Positions 17,455-25,413 of a DNA stretch of 59,114 bases are shown piece after piece. Numbering within the stretch: position 1 is the first letter of the stretch; the number at the start of each line of letters is the position of its first letter. The DNA comes from Candidatus Poribacteria bacterium (GTDB lineage: Bacteria; Poribacteria; WGA-4E; WGA-3G). The position numbers and the translations under genes are program-made. Where the stretch lies: NCBI GenBank assembly GCA_003635255.1, contig PYJC01000070.1, positions 1 through 59,114 on the forward strand. Direction: 5' to 3'. The notes under the pieces were generated by a model. It did no database searches. It worked only from the letters and a program-made list of their open reading frames with translations, and was not told the DNA's origin.

Positions 17455-19055
17455 TGCAGCCGATTTTACAAAATAGGCGTGGAAAATTGGCAAGCTGGAA
17501 GGAAACCGGAAGAAAGGCATCCACAATCTTCCAATTTTCCGTGTTTCCAATCTTTCTCTTTGCATCCGTGTGCATTCTCAACGCTGCGCATAGTGCGCCC
17601 GATGTGCCTCTGAACTTCGATGGGTGGGTTACCGATGCGCTCGCGAAGTTGGAGACTGACGGTATTACAGGCGGATTTCATCGACAGACTGCCCCGCTTT
17701 CAAGAGCGGAAGTCGCACAAGTTGTCCGACAGTCGGAATCGCGCATACGTGCAGGTATCGTCGTTCCATCTAAGATAGATCGGAAACTCCTTGAAAAGTT
17801 GAAACGTGAATTTGGTAGAGAACTTGCAGGTAACGACGGACGGACAATAGGATTTCTCCCGCAACTCCGCGCCACAAAGAAAAAAATAGCACCCGCACTT
17901 GAGGCAGGCTTTCATTGGACAGCAGGGCACCTTAAACAGCGGACTGTTCCGCGGTTAATGTTCTATTCTGAATTTGAGGCGCATAATTTTCAGAGTCGTC
18001 CGCTTGACGGCACGACTGCGGAGCAACGCCTCGAACGTTGGCGTGGTGGGTACACGGGTGATTTCAAAAGAGGTTATTTGCAGGTAAATAGTATGCACCT
18101 TAACCTACTTGTCGGTCGGGACTGGCTCTTCTGGGGCGCGAGCCGGGACAAAGTGGTAGGGATCTCCGATAACTCACCGCCGTTTGATCAGATACGACTT
18201 ACAAGTACATTCGGGAAACGCCTCAAAGCGACAGCTTTCACAGCACAACTGGATTCAACTTGGTACGACGACGGCACCAAACGCTATTTGGCGAAACGTT
18301 ATATCAGTGGACACCGGCTTGACTATCAATTCAACGATCGCGTGGAAATCGGTATTGCTGAATGGGTGCTTTACGGTGGTGATGCACAGACGCTGGAGTG
18401 GAAGTACGCGAATCCGATCACCTTCTATTACGCGCTACAGTACAACGCGAAGGCTGATGACAACGTCATGTTCGCCTTCGACGCAGCGATCCGTCCTATT
18501 GATGGTGTACGCCTCTACGGCGAATGGGTCATTGACGATATTCAATATGTTCCGGGGGCGAACGACCCACACGCTGTTGCATGGCTTTTGGGGTTGACAT
18601 GGTATCCAGAACAACTCGATCGCCTGCTCGGTATTCATAGCGAGTACGCGCGCGTCAACCGGTGGGCATACACACATCTCGTGCCTGATAATCAGTTTAC
18701 GCATTTCGGTTATGCAATTGGACATCCCATCGGCACCGATTCGGACACGCTACGACTGTCAGCGTCCTATCAGTTTACGGCTTCCACTGCGGTGGAGGTG
18801 CGCACGGTGTTGACGCGTCAGGGTGAAGGTACAATCGCCGATCGGTTTTACGGTGAGGATTTCAAATCACTTCCGTTTCCCACGGGTGTCGTCGCACGAA
18901 CGATAGAAATTGGTGGACAGTTCTCCTATCGTCCGTTAGATGCGTGGAATATCTTGCTTGCGTACACATGGCACTCTACACAGAATAGCGAACACCGTAA
19001 AGGGAAGACAAGCAGCGGACACAGACTCATATTTCAGTTCGGTTATTTGCTGTAG
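17454..19055 (+). CDS. Outer-membrane protein, capsule assembly Wzi-like, with SLH-like N-terminus
   Basis: A protein of about 533 aa. An N-terminal hydrophobic signal (FSVFPIFLFASVCILNAAHS) is followed by an SLH-like stretch (WVTDALAKLETDGITGGFHR... LSRAEVAQVV). After it come alternating aromatic beta strands typical of the Wzi/capsule-assembly beta barrel (LVGRDWLFWGASRDKVV, DQIRLTSTFGKRLKATAFTA, IGIAEWVLYGG, YANPITFYYALQYN). It ends in FQFGYLL, near-ideal for outer-membrane insertion. GTG 17451 is an alternative start; ATG 17454 is used because GGAGG lies about 10 bases upstream. The first 30 codons hold an inverted GGAAAATTGG/CCAATTTTCC pair that looks like decayed repeat DNA. Confidence 0.75.
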   Translation: MQPILQNRRGKLASWKETGRKASTIFQFSVFPIFLFASVCILNAAHSAPDVPLNFDGWVTDALAKLETDGITGGFHRQTAPLSRAEVAQVVRQSESRIRAGIVVPSKIDRKLLEKLKREFGRELAGNDGRTIGFLPQLRATKKKIAPALEAGFHWTAGHLKQRTVPRLMFYSEFEAHNFQSRPLDGTTAEQRLERWRGGYTGDFKRGYLQVNSMHLNLLVGRDWLFWGASRDKVVGISDNSPPFDQIRLTSTFGKRLKATAFTAQLDSTWYDDGTKRYLAKRYISGHRLDYQFNDRVEIGIAEWVLYGGDAQTLEWKYANPITFYYALQYNAKADDNVMFAFDAAIRPIDGVRLYGEWVIDDIQYVPGANDPHAVAWLLGLTWYPEQLDRLLGIHSEYARVNRWAYTHLVPDNQFTHFGYAIGHPIGTDSDTLRLSASYQFTASTAVEVRTVLTRQGEGTIADRFYGEDFKSLPFPTGVVARTIEIGGQFSYRPLDAWNILLAYTWHSTQNSEHRKGKTSSGHRLIFQFGYLL

Positions 19056-19108
19056 TTATCAGTTATCAGAGAAATGGCTATCGGAAACCGTCAGTTGGCA
19101 GTAAACTC

Positions 19109-19780
19109 ATGATTCGGAAGCGTACGCTCTTTCTTATTACGATACCCCTCGCTTTGATCCTTGTATTTGGTGGCATTATCAACCTACACTTGGATTTACG
19201 GCTGCTCGCGCTTACACCGAAGATTCTCAAATATAAGCGACTGATCCAGAAATATGCTGTCAAAGAGAATGTGGACTCACGACTTATCTGTGCACTGATT
19301 GTGCAGGAATCCGGGTTTGATGAAAAGGCACAAAGTGCTGTGGGGGCACAAGGATTGACACAACTGATGCCCACGACAGCAAAGGAGCTCGGCGTTAAGG
19401 ATCCGTTGGATGCCGAGCAGAGCATCGCCGGTGCAGCACGACACCTACACACACTCTATCATGCGTTTCCAGAAAGCCAACGGGAGCATCAGCACCGACT
19501 GGTATTAGCAAGTTATAACGCGGGTCTCGGCCGCGTTCGGGACGCACAGGCACTTGTCCGCCATCAACAAAAGGCGAATCCATTGCTATGGGAGCCCGTG
19601 CGTAAAGCACTCAGCCAACTGACGAAGCGACACGCGTCTATCCATAAACAAGTGTGGGGAAGCGAATTACCTCCCCATGGGTATTTTGAAGGATTTGATG
19701 AGACATCAAACTACGTAGAACGCGTGATGCATTATTACGGCAGGATCTGTTTTTATCGAGAAGTGCTGTTTTTCTTATGA
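19109..19780 (+). CDS. Lytic transglycosylase (SLT/GH23 domain)
   Basis: A 223-aa protein with one N-terminal membrane helix (about residues 7-25) and a soluble lytic transglycosylase domain. The catalytic Glu is in ALIVQESGFD, followed by GAQGLTQLMPTTAKELG, the LASYNAGLGRV motif and a C-terminal NYVERVMHYYGR. Such enzymes cleave peptidoglycan between MurNAc and GlcNAc with 1,6-anhydro product formation. The gene end overlaps the convergent SRPBCC gene by 28 bases. The leader contains a heptamer repeat run (19054-19105) that ends next to the ATG. Confidence 0.92.
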   Translation: MIRKRTLFLITIPLALILVFGGIINLHLDLRLLALTPKILKYKRLIQKYAVKENVDSRLICALIVQESGFDEKAQSAVGAQGLTQLMPTTAKELGVKDPLDAEQSIAGAARHLHTLYHAFPESQREHQHRLVLASYNAGLGRVRDAQALVRHQQKANPLLWEPVRKALSQLTKRHASIHKQVWGSELPPHGYFEGFDETSNYVERVMHYYGRICFYREVLFFL

Positions 19781-20220
19781 TGGAAAATCTCGTCTAATTG
19801 TTCGGATCGGTAGGCGAAAATTTTCTCTATATCCGGACGCACAAAAAATTTATCGACAATCACATTTCCCCAGACAGCGTATTCAACCGAATCGCCTACA
19901 ACGACCCCGTTTTCCGTTTCATCAAATGTATGCGTATGCCGCCAGAGTCGATAAGGACCGCGGCGTTGTTCATCAAGAAAAAAATGAGGTGGGTTCCACT
20001 CCGTAATCTCGGTCTGCCAGCGCAGTGGAATACCGTGGAGTTTCAACCGATAATCGATAAGTGTTCCAGCAAACATTTCAATTGGGGCAGGCGTTAATAT
20101 TTCAAGATGGAGCTCTGGCGGCGTAATCGCAGCGAGGTTATGTGCATTAGAAAAGAATTCAAAAACTTCTGTGAGTGGACGCTCAATCGTCCGTTGTGTT
20201 TTGAAAAGGAACGTTTTCAT
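19753..20220 (-). CDS. SRPBCC (START/polyketide cyclase-like) ligand-binding protein
   Basis: A 155-aa protein starting FLFKTQRTIERPLTEVFEFF, the first strand and helix of the SRPBCC fold, followed by NAHNLAAITPPELHLEIL, GTLIDYRLKLHGIPLRWQTEI and GDSVEYAVWG. This matches the family often annotated as 'SRPBCC family protein' or cyclase/dehydrase. The fold binds hydrophobic ligands in a central cavity; the ligand is not known. It is convergent with the transglycosylase gene and overlaps its last 28 bases. Upstream is a run of ATAAGTT repeats (20225-20270). Confidence 0.85.
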   Translation of the reverse strand: MKTFLFKTQRTIERPLTEVFEFFSNAHNLAAITPPELHLEILTPAPIEMFAGTLIDYRLKLHGIPLRWQTEITEWNPPHFFLDEQRRGPYRLWRHTHTFDETENGVVVGDSVEYAVWGNVIVDKFFVRPDIEKIFAYRSEQLDEIFHHKKNSTSR

Positions 20221-20224
20221 TTTT

Positions 20225-20270
20225 AATGGTTATAAGTTATAAGTTATAAGTTGTCAGTTATCAGTTACAA
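20225..20270. repeat. Heptamer tandem repeat (ATAAGTT/ATCAGTT)
   Basis: Run of ggttataagttataagttat units passing into gtcagttatcagtta, directly upstream of the SRPBCC start codon. It belongs to the same degenerate heptamer class as the other intergenic runs in the window. Confidence 0.7.
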
Positions 20271-20353
20271 GAGGTTTTTGATTAAACCATATTCCTCCTG
20301 TCTGATAATTGAAAGCGTAGCGTACTGAGTCCTGCTAACCAGTCCTTTAACAA

Positions 20354-20695
20354 CTATTCTTCACCGTTAGATGTTTGTTCGAGTTGTGCAAGGCGTTGGT
20401 CTAATTGCTGCTGCTGCTGTCCTAAACGCAACACATATAGCATAAAGACCAACCAAATAACAAGGTAGGCGGCGGCAAGATATTTCAGGCGTTTGCTTTG
20501 TCCTTTTTCGAGGACCTCAATTGAACTCAGCACTACCTGTTTCACTATGTCTTCATCCACGGTAGCCTCGGATTTCGAGACTGCTTCTGAAACAGCCGCT
20601 GAGACTTTCTCAGGGGTAATATCGACCGGCACTTGGGTTAGGAAAAGAAATAGCCCCAAAACAATCACAAAACTTGCTAAGACCAATATTTTCAT
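20354..20695 (-). CDS. Two-TM protein with CcmD-like C-terminal segment
   Basis: A 113-aa protein. An N-terminal hydrophobic helix (ILVLASFVIVLGLFLFL) is followed by about 45 polar residues. Then comes LKYLAAAYLVIWLVFMLYVL followed by a Q/R-rich tail, which resembles the single helix and basic tail of CcmD-family haem-exporter subunits. Its ATG overlaps the ccmC stop by 4 bases (ATGA), supporting a role with CcmC in cytochrome c maturation. Ordinary CcmD proteins are only about 40-70 aa, so the N-terminal helix and linker are an extension. Assignment rests on position and the second helix. Confidence 0.6.
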   Translation of the reverse strand: MKILVLASFVIVLGLFLFLTQVPVDITPEKVSAAVSEAVSKSEATVDEDIVKQVVLSSIEVLEKGQSKRLKYLAAAYLVIWLVFMLYVLRLGQQQQQLDQRLAQLEQTSNGEE

Positions 20696-21372
20696 CCAGA
20701 TGCCTCCCTTAAATGTTTCTGCTGCATTATTTCATAACGCGCTTGGGTCTTTTTCACACGATACCGGACGATTAGGAGCAGTGTAAACAGCATAATGCAT
20801 GCGACCAACGCTACCAGAAATGTATATAGCATTGATGGGGCTATATCAAATTTTGCGCCTCGCTCTGGATGCGCTTCACTTTTCCAGAATTTCGTCGCGA
20901 AATGAACAATCGGCACGTCAACGAAAGCAACAACACCGAGAACTGCGGAATAGAGTCTGCGCTTATCATCTTCCAAAGCGGAGCGGAGAATAAAATAGCC
21001 GATGTACATAAGCCAAAGAATGAGGGTACTTGTGAGGCGCGGCTCCCAATTCCACCACGTGTTCCAAGCATATCTTGCCCAGATAGGGCCGGAGAGAAGT
21101 ACAATCGTACAAAAGATAAGACCTAATTCTGCAGAGGCGGACGCTAACAAATCATCGTTTGGTTTTCGTTGGACGAGATACTTAACACTAAAGATACAGT
21201 TGATACCAAACGCCAGATAAACAGTTAAGGCTGCAGAGACATGATAGTAAAAAATTTTCTGCACTTCAAGCATCGTGCCTTCAATGCGGGCGTATCCGAA
21301 GATGAGATAAAGCGAGATGAAGACGAGGAGTGCGGTGATAACGCCTATAATTTTAGTGCTTAGATTTCCCAC
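20692..21372 (-). CDS. ccmC: CcmC-type cytochrome c biogenesis (haem handling) membrane protein
   Basis: A 226-aa protein with about six transmembrane helices and the tryptophan-rich haem-binding segment WNTWWNWEPRLTSTLILW, the WWD-type motif of CcmC/CcsA/CcmF proteins. Conserved histidines occur before it (YYHVSAALTVY) and after it (VDVPIVHFATKFW). It loads haem towards CcmE or the haem lyase on the outer face of the membrane. Start GTG 21372 has AGGGAG 6 bases upstream and overlaps the map gene by 13 bases. Other ccm genes (A, B, E, F) are not in the window. Confidence 0.9.
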   Translation of the reverse strand: MGNLSTKIIGVITALLVFISLYLIFGYARIEGTMLEVQKIFYYHVSAALTVYLAFGINCIFSVKYLVQRKPNDDLLASASAELGLIFCTIVLLSGPIWARYAWNTWWNWEPRLTSTLILWLMYIGYFILRSALEDDKRRLYSAVLGVVAFVDVPIVHFATKFWKSEAHPERGAKFDIAPSMLYTFLVALVACIMLFTLLLIVRYRVKKTQARYEIMQQKHLREASG

Positions 21373-22145
21373 AGTGAACTCCCTGTAAGGATTTCGGGAC
21401 CGTCAGAAAGGATCGCCACTGTATGCTCAAAGAGAGCAGACAACGAACCGTCTGCTGTCGTAATCGTCCAACCGTCTGCGAGCATCTGTACATCGGGGAG
21501 TCCAACGTTCACCATGGTTTCAATCGCGAGGACCATGCCAGGTCTTAGGCGTAAACCGCGTCCAGCGACACCGATGCAGGGGACCTCCGGTGCCTCATGG
21601 AGATTCCGCCCGATGCCGTGTCCAGCAAAACTCTGGAGTACGGAGAACCCTTCGGACTCCGCACCGTTTTGTAATTTGGAAGAGATGTCCCCGATACGGT
21701 TTCCCGACTTCGCTTCAGCAATCGCATCGTAAAGAGAGTTTCGTGTTGCCTCCAGCAGTCGTTCCGCTAATGGCGAGATATTCCCAACTGGAAAAGTGTA
21801 TGCGTTATCCCCGTGGTACCCCTCAATACTGACAGCCGTATCAATCCCGATAATATCGCCTTCTTTTACAACTTGACTTTTATCAGGAATCCCGTGGATG
21901 ATGACATCGTTAATTGAGGTACATATCGTGGCGGGATAAGGCTCGTGTTCCGGGAGTTGATAGCCTAAGAAAGAAGAGGTAGCGTTGACTTCAGCAATCG
22001 TATCACGTGAGATACGTTCTAAGTCAGCGGTAGATACGCCTGGGGCAATCGCTTCTCCAATACGTTTTAGCACGGTCGCCGCTGCCTTGCCGCTTCGCTT
22101 CATCTTCTCGATTTCGACCTTGTTTTTAATCCTAAGTTTATCCAT
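21360..22145 (-). CDS. map: Methionine aminopeptidase, type I
   Basis: A 261-aa enzyme that removes the initiator methionine. The metal ligands of the pita-bread fold are visible: GIDTAVSIEGYHGDNAYTF (two Asp), GHGIGRNLHEAPEVPC (His), MVLAIETMVN (Glu) and the last Glu in SALFEHTVAI. The N-terminus KIEKMKRSGKAAATVLK type is standard for type Ia enzymes. Its ATG at 22145 overlaps the miaB stop by one base, and its 3' end overlaps ccmC, so the genes are tightly packed in one operon. Confidence 0.96.
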   Translation of the reverse strand: MDKLRIKNKVEIEKMKRSGKAAATVLKRIGEAIAPGVSTADLERISRDTIAEVNATSSFLGYQLPEHEPYPATICTSINDVIIHGIPDKSQVVKEGDIIGIDTAVSIEGYHGDNAYTFPVGNISPLAERLLEATRNSLYDAIAEAKSGNRIGDISSKLQNGAESEGFSVLQSFAGHGIGRNLHEAPEVPCIGVAGRGLRLRPGMVLAIETMVNVGLPDVQMLADGWTITTADGSLSALFEHTVAILSDGPEILTGSSLWEI

Positions 22146-23575
22146 CAGACGATCTGTCCAATCAAGGTATGTGCTGTGGTGCTGTGAATGTGAACGTTAA
22201 CAACATCGCCGATTTCGCTATCGGCTTTGGGAAATACAGTCGTTTTGAAACCGTCCGTCTTTCCGTGGTATTTATCGGCTTCGCGACGCGATTCACCTTC
22301 CACAAGTACTGCGACGGTATCACCGACAGCAGTAGTGTTGATGTCCGCTGAAATCTGTTCTTGGAGTTCAATAATCTGTTTCAGGCGTTCCCCTTTTTCT
22401 GTTTCTGGCACATCATCGGGCAGGGATTTGTGTGCAAGCGTTCCTTCACGTTCAGAATACTTGAACATGAACGCCGAATCGTATCGGATGTCCGCCATCA
22501 TCTGATAGGTCTGCATAAACTCTGCTTCAGTTTCACCACAGAAACCGACGATAATATCGGTGGAAAGGGCAATATCTGGGATGCGTTCCCGGAGTTTCGA
22601 GACGAGGGCGCGATATTCCTCTGCGGTGTAAGTGCGGCGCATCCGTTCAAGTACTGCGGTCGAACCCGACTGAAGTGGGAGATGTAGATGCTTACAGACA
22701 GTCGGGGAACTTGCCATTGCGTCAATCATACTCTCAGTTGCGTCCGCGGGGTGTGGTGAGGTAAATCGTACACGCGCTAAGCCGTTCACTTCACCGACAG
22801 CGTAGAGGAGATCGCCAAAATCGGAACCGTTGTCGCGATAGGAGTTTACGGTCTGACCGAGCAGGACAACCTCTTTGAAACCTTGGTCTACCAATTTTTC
22901 GACATCTTCGACGAGAAGTTTCAACGGCAGGCTCCGTTCTCTGCCACGGACGAAGGGAACGATGCAGAAGGTGCACATCTTATCACAGCCGCGCTGAATC
23001 GTGAGCCATGCCCGAATGCCTTCTTTTCGGATAGGGGCAATGTCGGCGTAATCCTCGCTTTTGTCTAACCGTAATCCGAGGAACGGATCTCGATCTTTCA
23101 AAGAGACGTGTGCCTCCACGCCACCTGTCAGAGAATCAAGTGCTACCGGCAGATTCCGATATGCGTCCGGTCCCATCACAAGATCAACATAAGGTGCTGC
23201 GTCTAAGAGTTTGTCTCGGAGATGCTGTGCCATACAACCACAGACCCCGATAATGAGTTCTGGCTGCCGACGTTTGCGATGGTTGAGGTGTTTGAGTCGA
23301 TTAATGACCTTCGTTTCCGCGTTTTCCCGTATCGCGCAAGTATTGACCAGCACAACATCTGCGTCGTCGATATGCGGCACAGTCCGGTGTCCGCTCTGCG
23401 TTAAGATGCCTGCCATTAACTCGCTATCACTGACGTTCATCTGGCAGCCGTAAGTTTCGATGTAGACACGACGCGAGTGTACGTGCGGGACACCCTGTGA
23501 TTGTTGAGGCGGCGGATGCGGTGCTTCTATTTGCGCATCTTTATTATAAAGTGGGAAAAGCGTCTGGTCTTTCAT
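22145..23575 (-). CDS. miaB: tRNA-2-methylthio-N6-dimethylallyladenosine synthase MiaB
   Basis: A radical-SAM methylthiotransferase of 476 aa acting on A37 of tRNAs that read UNN codons. The N-terminal UPF0004 domain has YIETYGCQMNVSDSE plus two further cysteines (NTCAIRENA, GVCGCMAQ). The radical-SAM cluster is CDKMCTFCIVPFVRGRERS, and a C-terminal TRAM domain ends the chain. ATG 23575 (MKDQTLFPL) is used: the open frame runs back to 23833, but those 86 codons lie inside the upstream DUF6807 gene and do not look like MiaB. It is 5 bases downstream of that gene's stop. Confidence 0.96.
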   Translation of the reverse strand: MKDQTLFPLYNKDAQIEAPHPPPQQSQGVPHVHSRRVYIETYGCQMNVSDSELMAGILTQSGHRTVPHIDDADVVLVNTCAIRENAETKVINRLKHLNHRKRRQPELIIGVCGCMAQHLRDKLLDAAPYVDLVMGPDAYRNLPVALDSLTGGVEAHVSLKDRDPFLGLRLDKSEDYADIAPIRKEGIRAWLTIQRGCDKMCTFCIVPFVRGRERSLPLKLLVEDVEKLVDQGFKEVVLLGQTVNSYRDNGSDFGDLLYAVGEVNGLARVRFTSPHPADATESMIDAMASSPTVCKHLHLPLQSGSTAVLERMRRTYTAEEYRALVSKLRERIPDIALSTDIIVGFCGETEAEFMQTYQMMADIRYDSAFMFKYSEREGTLAHKSLPDDVPETEKGERLKQIIELQEQISADINTTAVGDTVAVLVEGESRREADKYHGKTDGFKTTVFPKADSEIGDVVNVHIHSTTAHTLIGQIV

Positions 23576-23580
23576 AATTC

Positions 23581-24342
23581 TTATATATCCGTGTAATCTT
23601 GATGGTAGCCCCACACATCTACAGTGAAAAGATCTCCCGTATATGCGAGGACTCGGTATTTTAACGTGTGCGTTGAACCGGTACCCACTGTAAAAGGTGT
23701 CGTCTGTGCGAAGAGATATCCGAACGATGCGTCTTCTGCGTGGAACATCGTCCCACCGTTTGACGGATGCGGGAAGATAGCGACGCCAACCGCTGCTTGC
23801 TCGGCAGCAGTGAGTCCGCAGAGTGTCCCCCACGCCGATATATTTCCGTTCACCTCTGACTCACCGATCCGTCCGTCCGCGTCCGCGGCTTTGCGGTACT
23901 CCATCTCGACCGCGAGGTAACCGAGTCCTATATCTCCCGCAAATTCGAGCGGTCTACTCGGTGCTTGCAGCGAGATTTCCATGTCCAAGACCTGCACTTC
24001 GGTTTGACGCGGATGGACTTCTACGCTACAGGTTTCTATCAGGAACGGCTCTTTGGCATGTTTCCATGTCGTGACAACAGAAAATCTCGCCGAAGCTGCC
24101 TCAGTTTCGCGTGTAATTTCATCGTGATTCAGCGGCGCAGCGTTGACGGTTCCGGGCGTGAAACAGATTCCCGGTGGATGCTGATGCCCGATGCTCGTAT
24201 CGTCCGTCACCACCTGTCCATTGGGTGCATAAAGCGGATGCAGATATGGCGGACGTGACACATCGCCACTATGATAGCAAGTGAGTATCGGTGCGTCGTC
24301 TTCTGTGATGGATAATTCTTTTTCGTTAAATTCGTGTAACAT
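23581..24342 (-). CDS. DUF6807/PmoA-like protein
   Basis: A 253-aa protein without signal peptide. Motifs RPPYLHPLYAPNGQVVTDD and GHQHPPGICFTPGTVN match the 'PmoA family'/DUF6807 proteins common in planctomycete-like and poribacterial genomes, where histidines after YxHPL and in the HxHPxG segment recur. It has nothing to do with particulate methane monooxygenase subunits beyond the name. ATG 24342 is chosen over TTG 24357 because the promoter -10 at 24358-24363 would place the transcript start around 24351. It is the first gene of the miaB-map-ccmC run. The biochemical role is unknown. Confidence 0.7.
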   Translation of the reverse strand: MLHEFNEKELSITEDDAPILTCYHSGDVSRPPYLHPLYAPNGQVVTDDTSIGHQHPPGICFTPGTVNAAPLNHDEITRETEAASARFSVVTTWKHAKEPFLIETCSVEVHPRQTEVQVLDMEISLQAPSRPLEFAGDIGLGYLAVEMEYRKAADADGRIGESEVNGNISAWGTLCGLTAAEQAAVGVAIFPHPSNGGTMFHAEDASFGYLFAQTTPFTVGTGSTHTLKYRVLAYTGDLFTVDVWGYHQDYTDI

Positions 24343-24357
24343 AAATGCTATGTGCAA

Positions 24358-24386
24358 ATTATACCACGCATCGCTCTATAATGCAA
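24358..24386 (-). promoter_or_regulatory. Promoter of the DUF6807-miaB-map-ccmC operon
   Basis: On the minus strand TTGCAT (24381-24386), 17-base spacer and perfect TATAAT (24358-24363). The expected transcript start lies only about 9 bases from ATG 24342, and no Shine-Dalgarno is visible, so the first message may be nearly leaderless. Confidence 0.65.
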
Positions 24387-24467
24387 ACGCGATTTAGATT
24401 AGATAGGTGAATATTTTGTCAAGAATTAGGGGAGAAATACGTTATTTGATGGATTTCTTATTCCTTC

Positions 24468-24517
24468 TGTCTGAATGCACGTCGCATTTGGGCGAGTACG
24501 CCGCAAATCGCGGATTA
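24468..24517 (+). repeat. Dispersed 50-bp repeat, copy 1
   Basis: The stretch beginning tgtctgaatgcacgtcgc and ending cgcaaatcgcggatta is found again at 32363-32412 with a single mismatch (49/50). It is followed here by the promoter at 24538. Together with the MITE it fills most of the 378-base gap between the divergent genes at 24342 and 24721. Confidence 0.8.
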
Positions 24518-24537
24518 CCGATGCAACTCAGATTCGG

Positions 24538-24567
24538 TTGCTATTTGCTGGAAAAATAAGGTATAAT
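24538..24567 (+). promoter_or_regulatory. Promoter of the glutamine amidotransferase gene
   Basis: TTGCTA (24538-24543), 18-base spacer, perfect TATAAT (24562-24567). It lies upstream of the MITE at 24588-24703, so the transcript carries the whole element, including its palindrome, as a 5' leader of about 145 bases. Confidence 0.6.
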
Positions 24568-24587
24568 TTAAGCACAGCAAAACGACT

Positions 24588-24703
24588 TATAGTAAGACCC
24601 GTAATTAACTATACACTCATTGCAGGCGGGGTTTCAAACCCCGCCTGCAATGGGGAGGTTTGCTGTTCTCTAAAGTGTAAACTTATTTTCGGATTTTACT
24701 ATA
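24588..24703. mobile_element. MITE-like element with 31-bp terminal inverted repeats and a perfect internal palindrome
   Basis: A 116-bp element. The left end begins TATAGTAAGACCCGTAATTA and the right end, read on the other strand, begins TATAGTAAAATCCGAAAATA; 24 of 31 end positions agree. The centre (24618-24652) is a perfect 35-base palindrome with 17-bp arms starting CATTGCAGGCGGGG around a single base. No coding capacity. The same end sequence (24/31) occurs at 58574 beside the transposase gene at the window's right edge, suggesting a parent insertion sequence. The right end stops directly before the AAAGGAG ribosome-binding site of the next gene. Confidence 0.7.
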
Positions 24704-24720
24704 AAAGGAGACAGTCATAC

Positions 24721-25413
24721 ATGAAACCGATCATTGGCATCACATTTTTATCCAAGGTTGTAAGTGGTACTTCTAAAAACTATATCCGCGCCATTGAAGC
24801 ATTCGGCGGTATACCTCACATTCTATATCCCGGTGTATCAGATTCTGAATTCGCTGACATTGATGGACTTTTACTAACAGGTGGCGGCGATATTCATCCA
24901 GATAATTTTGACCAAGAGTGGCATCCATCCCTTAAATTTGTTAGTGAAGATCGCGATGAACTGGAGATCCCGCTATGTCGTGAGAAAATAGAGGCGGACA
25001 TACCCGTCTTTGGTATTTGCCGTGGGATTCAGGTGATGAGCGTTGCAATGGGAGGTAGCCTGTATCAAGATGTGCCTTCCCAAATTAAAGACCCTTTGAC
25101 TCATCCAGCAAAAGGAAATAGAGAAGATTCCAAACATAAGATCGAAATTGAACACCGCAGCCGGTTAAGCAAGATTGTAGGTAAAAGTGCAGATGAAGTC
25201 AATTCAGCTCATCACCAAGCAGTGGATGACATTGGTGAAGGGTTTGTTGTTACCGCGCGATCAGAAGATAAAGTCATTGAGGCAATAGAAAACCCGTTAA
25301 AGAAGTTTGTACTTGGGGTGCAATATCACCCTGAACGGATGATCCAGACCACTGAATTTCTCGAACACAGACGTAAACTCTTTGAAGCATTTATTGCGGC
25401 TGCATCTCACTAA
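24721..25413 (+). CDS. Class-I glutamine amidotransferase / gamma-glutamyl-GABA hydrolase-like (PuuD, peptidase C26)
   Basis: A 230-aa enzyme. The nucleophile cysteine is in FGICRGIQVMSV, the His in GVQYHPERM, with Glu two residues on. The N-terminus (PIIGITF) and the LLTGGGDIHPDNF segment are typical of the PuuD/peptidase C26 branch, which hydrolyses gamma-glutamyl bonds, for example gamma-glutamyl-GABA in putrescine breakdown. No other putrescine genes are nearby, so the substrate is open. ATG 24721 follows AAAGGAG by 10 bases; the longer frame to 24475 reads through repeat DNA and is rejected. It converges on and overlaps the PorV-like gene by 4 bases. Confidence 0.88.
   Translation: MKPIIGITFLSKVVSGTSKNYIRAIEAFGGIPHILYPGVSDSEFADIDGLLLTGGGDIHPDNFDQEWHPSLKFVSEDRDELEIPLCREKIEADIPVFGICRGIQVMSVAMGGSLYQDVPSQIKDPLTHPAKGNREDSKHKIEIEHRSRLSKIVGKSADEVNSAHHQAVDDIGEGFVVTARSEDKVIEAIENPLKKFVLGVQYHPERMIQTTEFLEHRRKLFEAFIAAASH

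Noticed and set aside
23576..23833. N-terminal extension of the MiaB frame
   Set aside because: It overlaps the DUF6807 gene fully and has no MiaB similarity; MiaB of 476 aa from 23575 is of normal size.
24475..24720. N-terminal extension of the amidotransferase frame
   Set aside because: It covers the dispersed repeat, promoter and MITE; the family start MKPIIGITF at 24721 has its own AAAGGAG.
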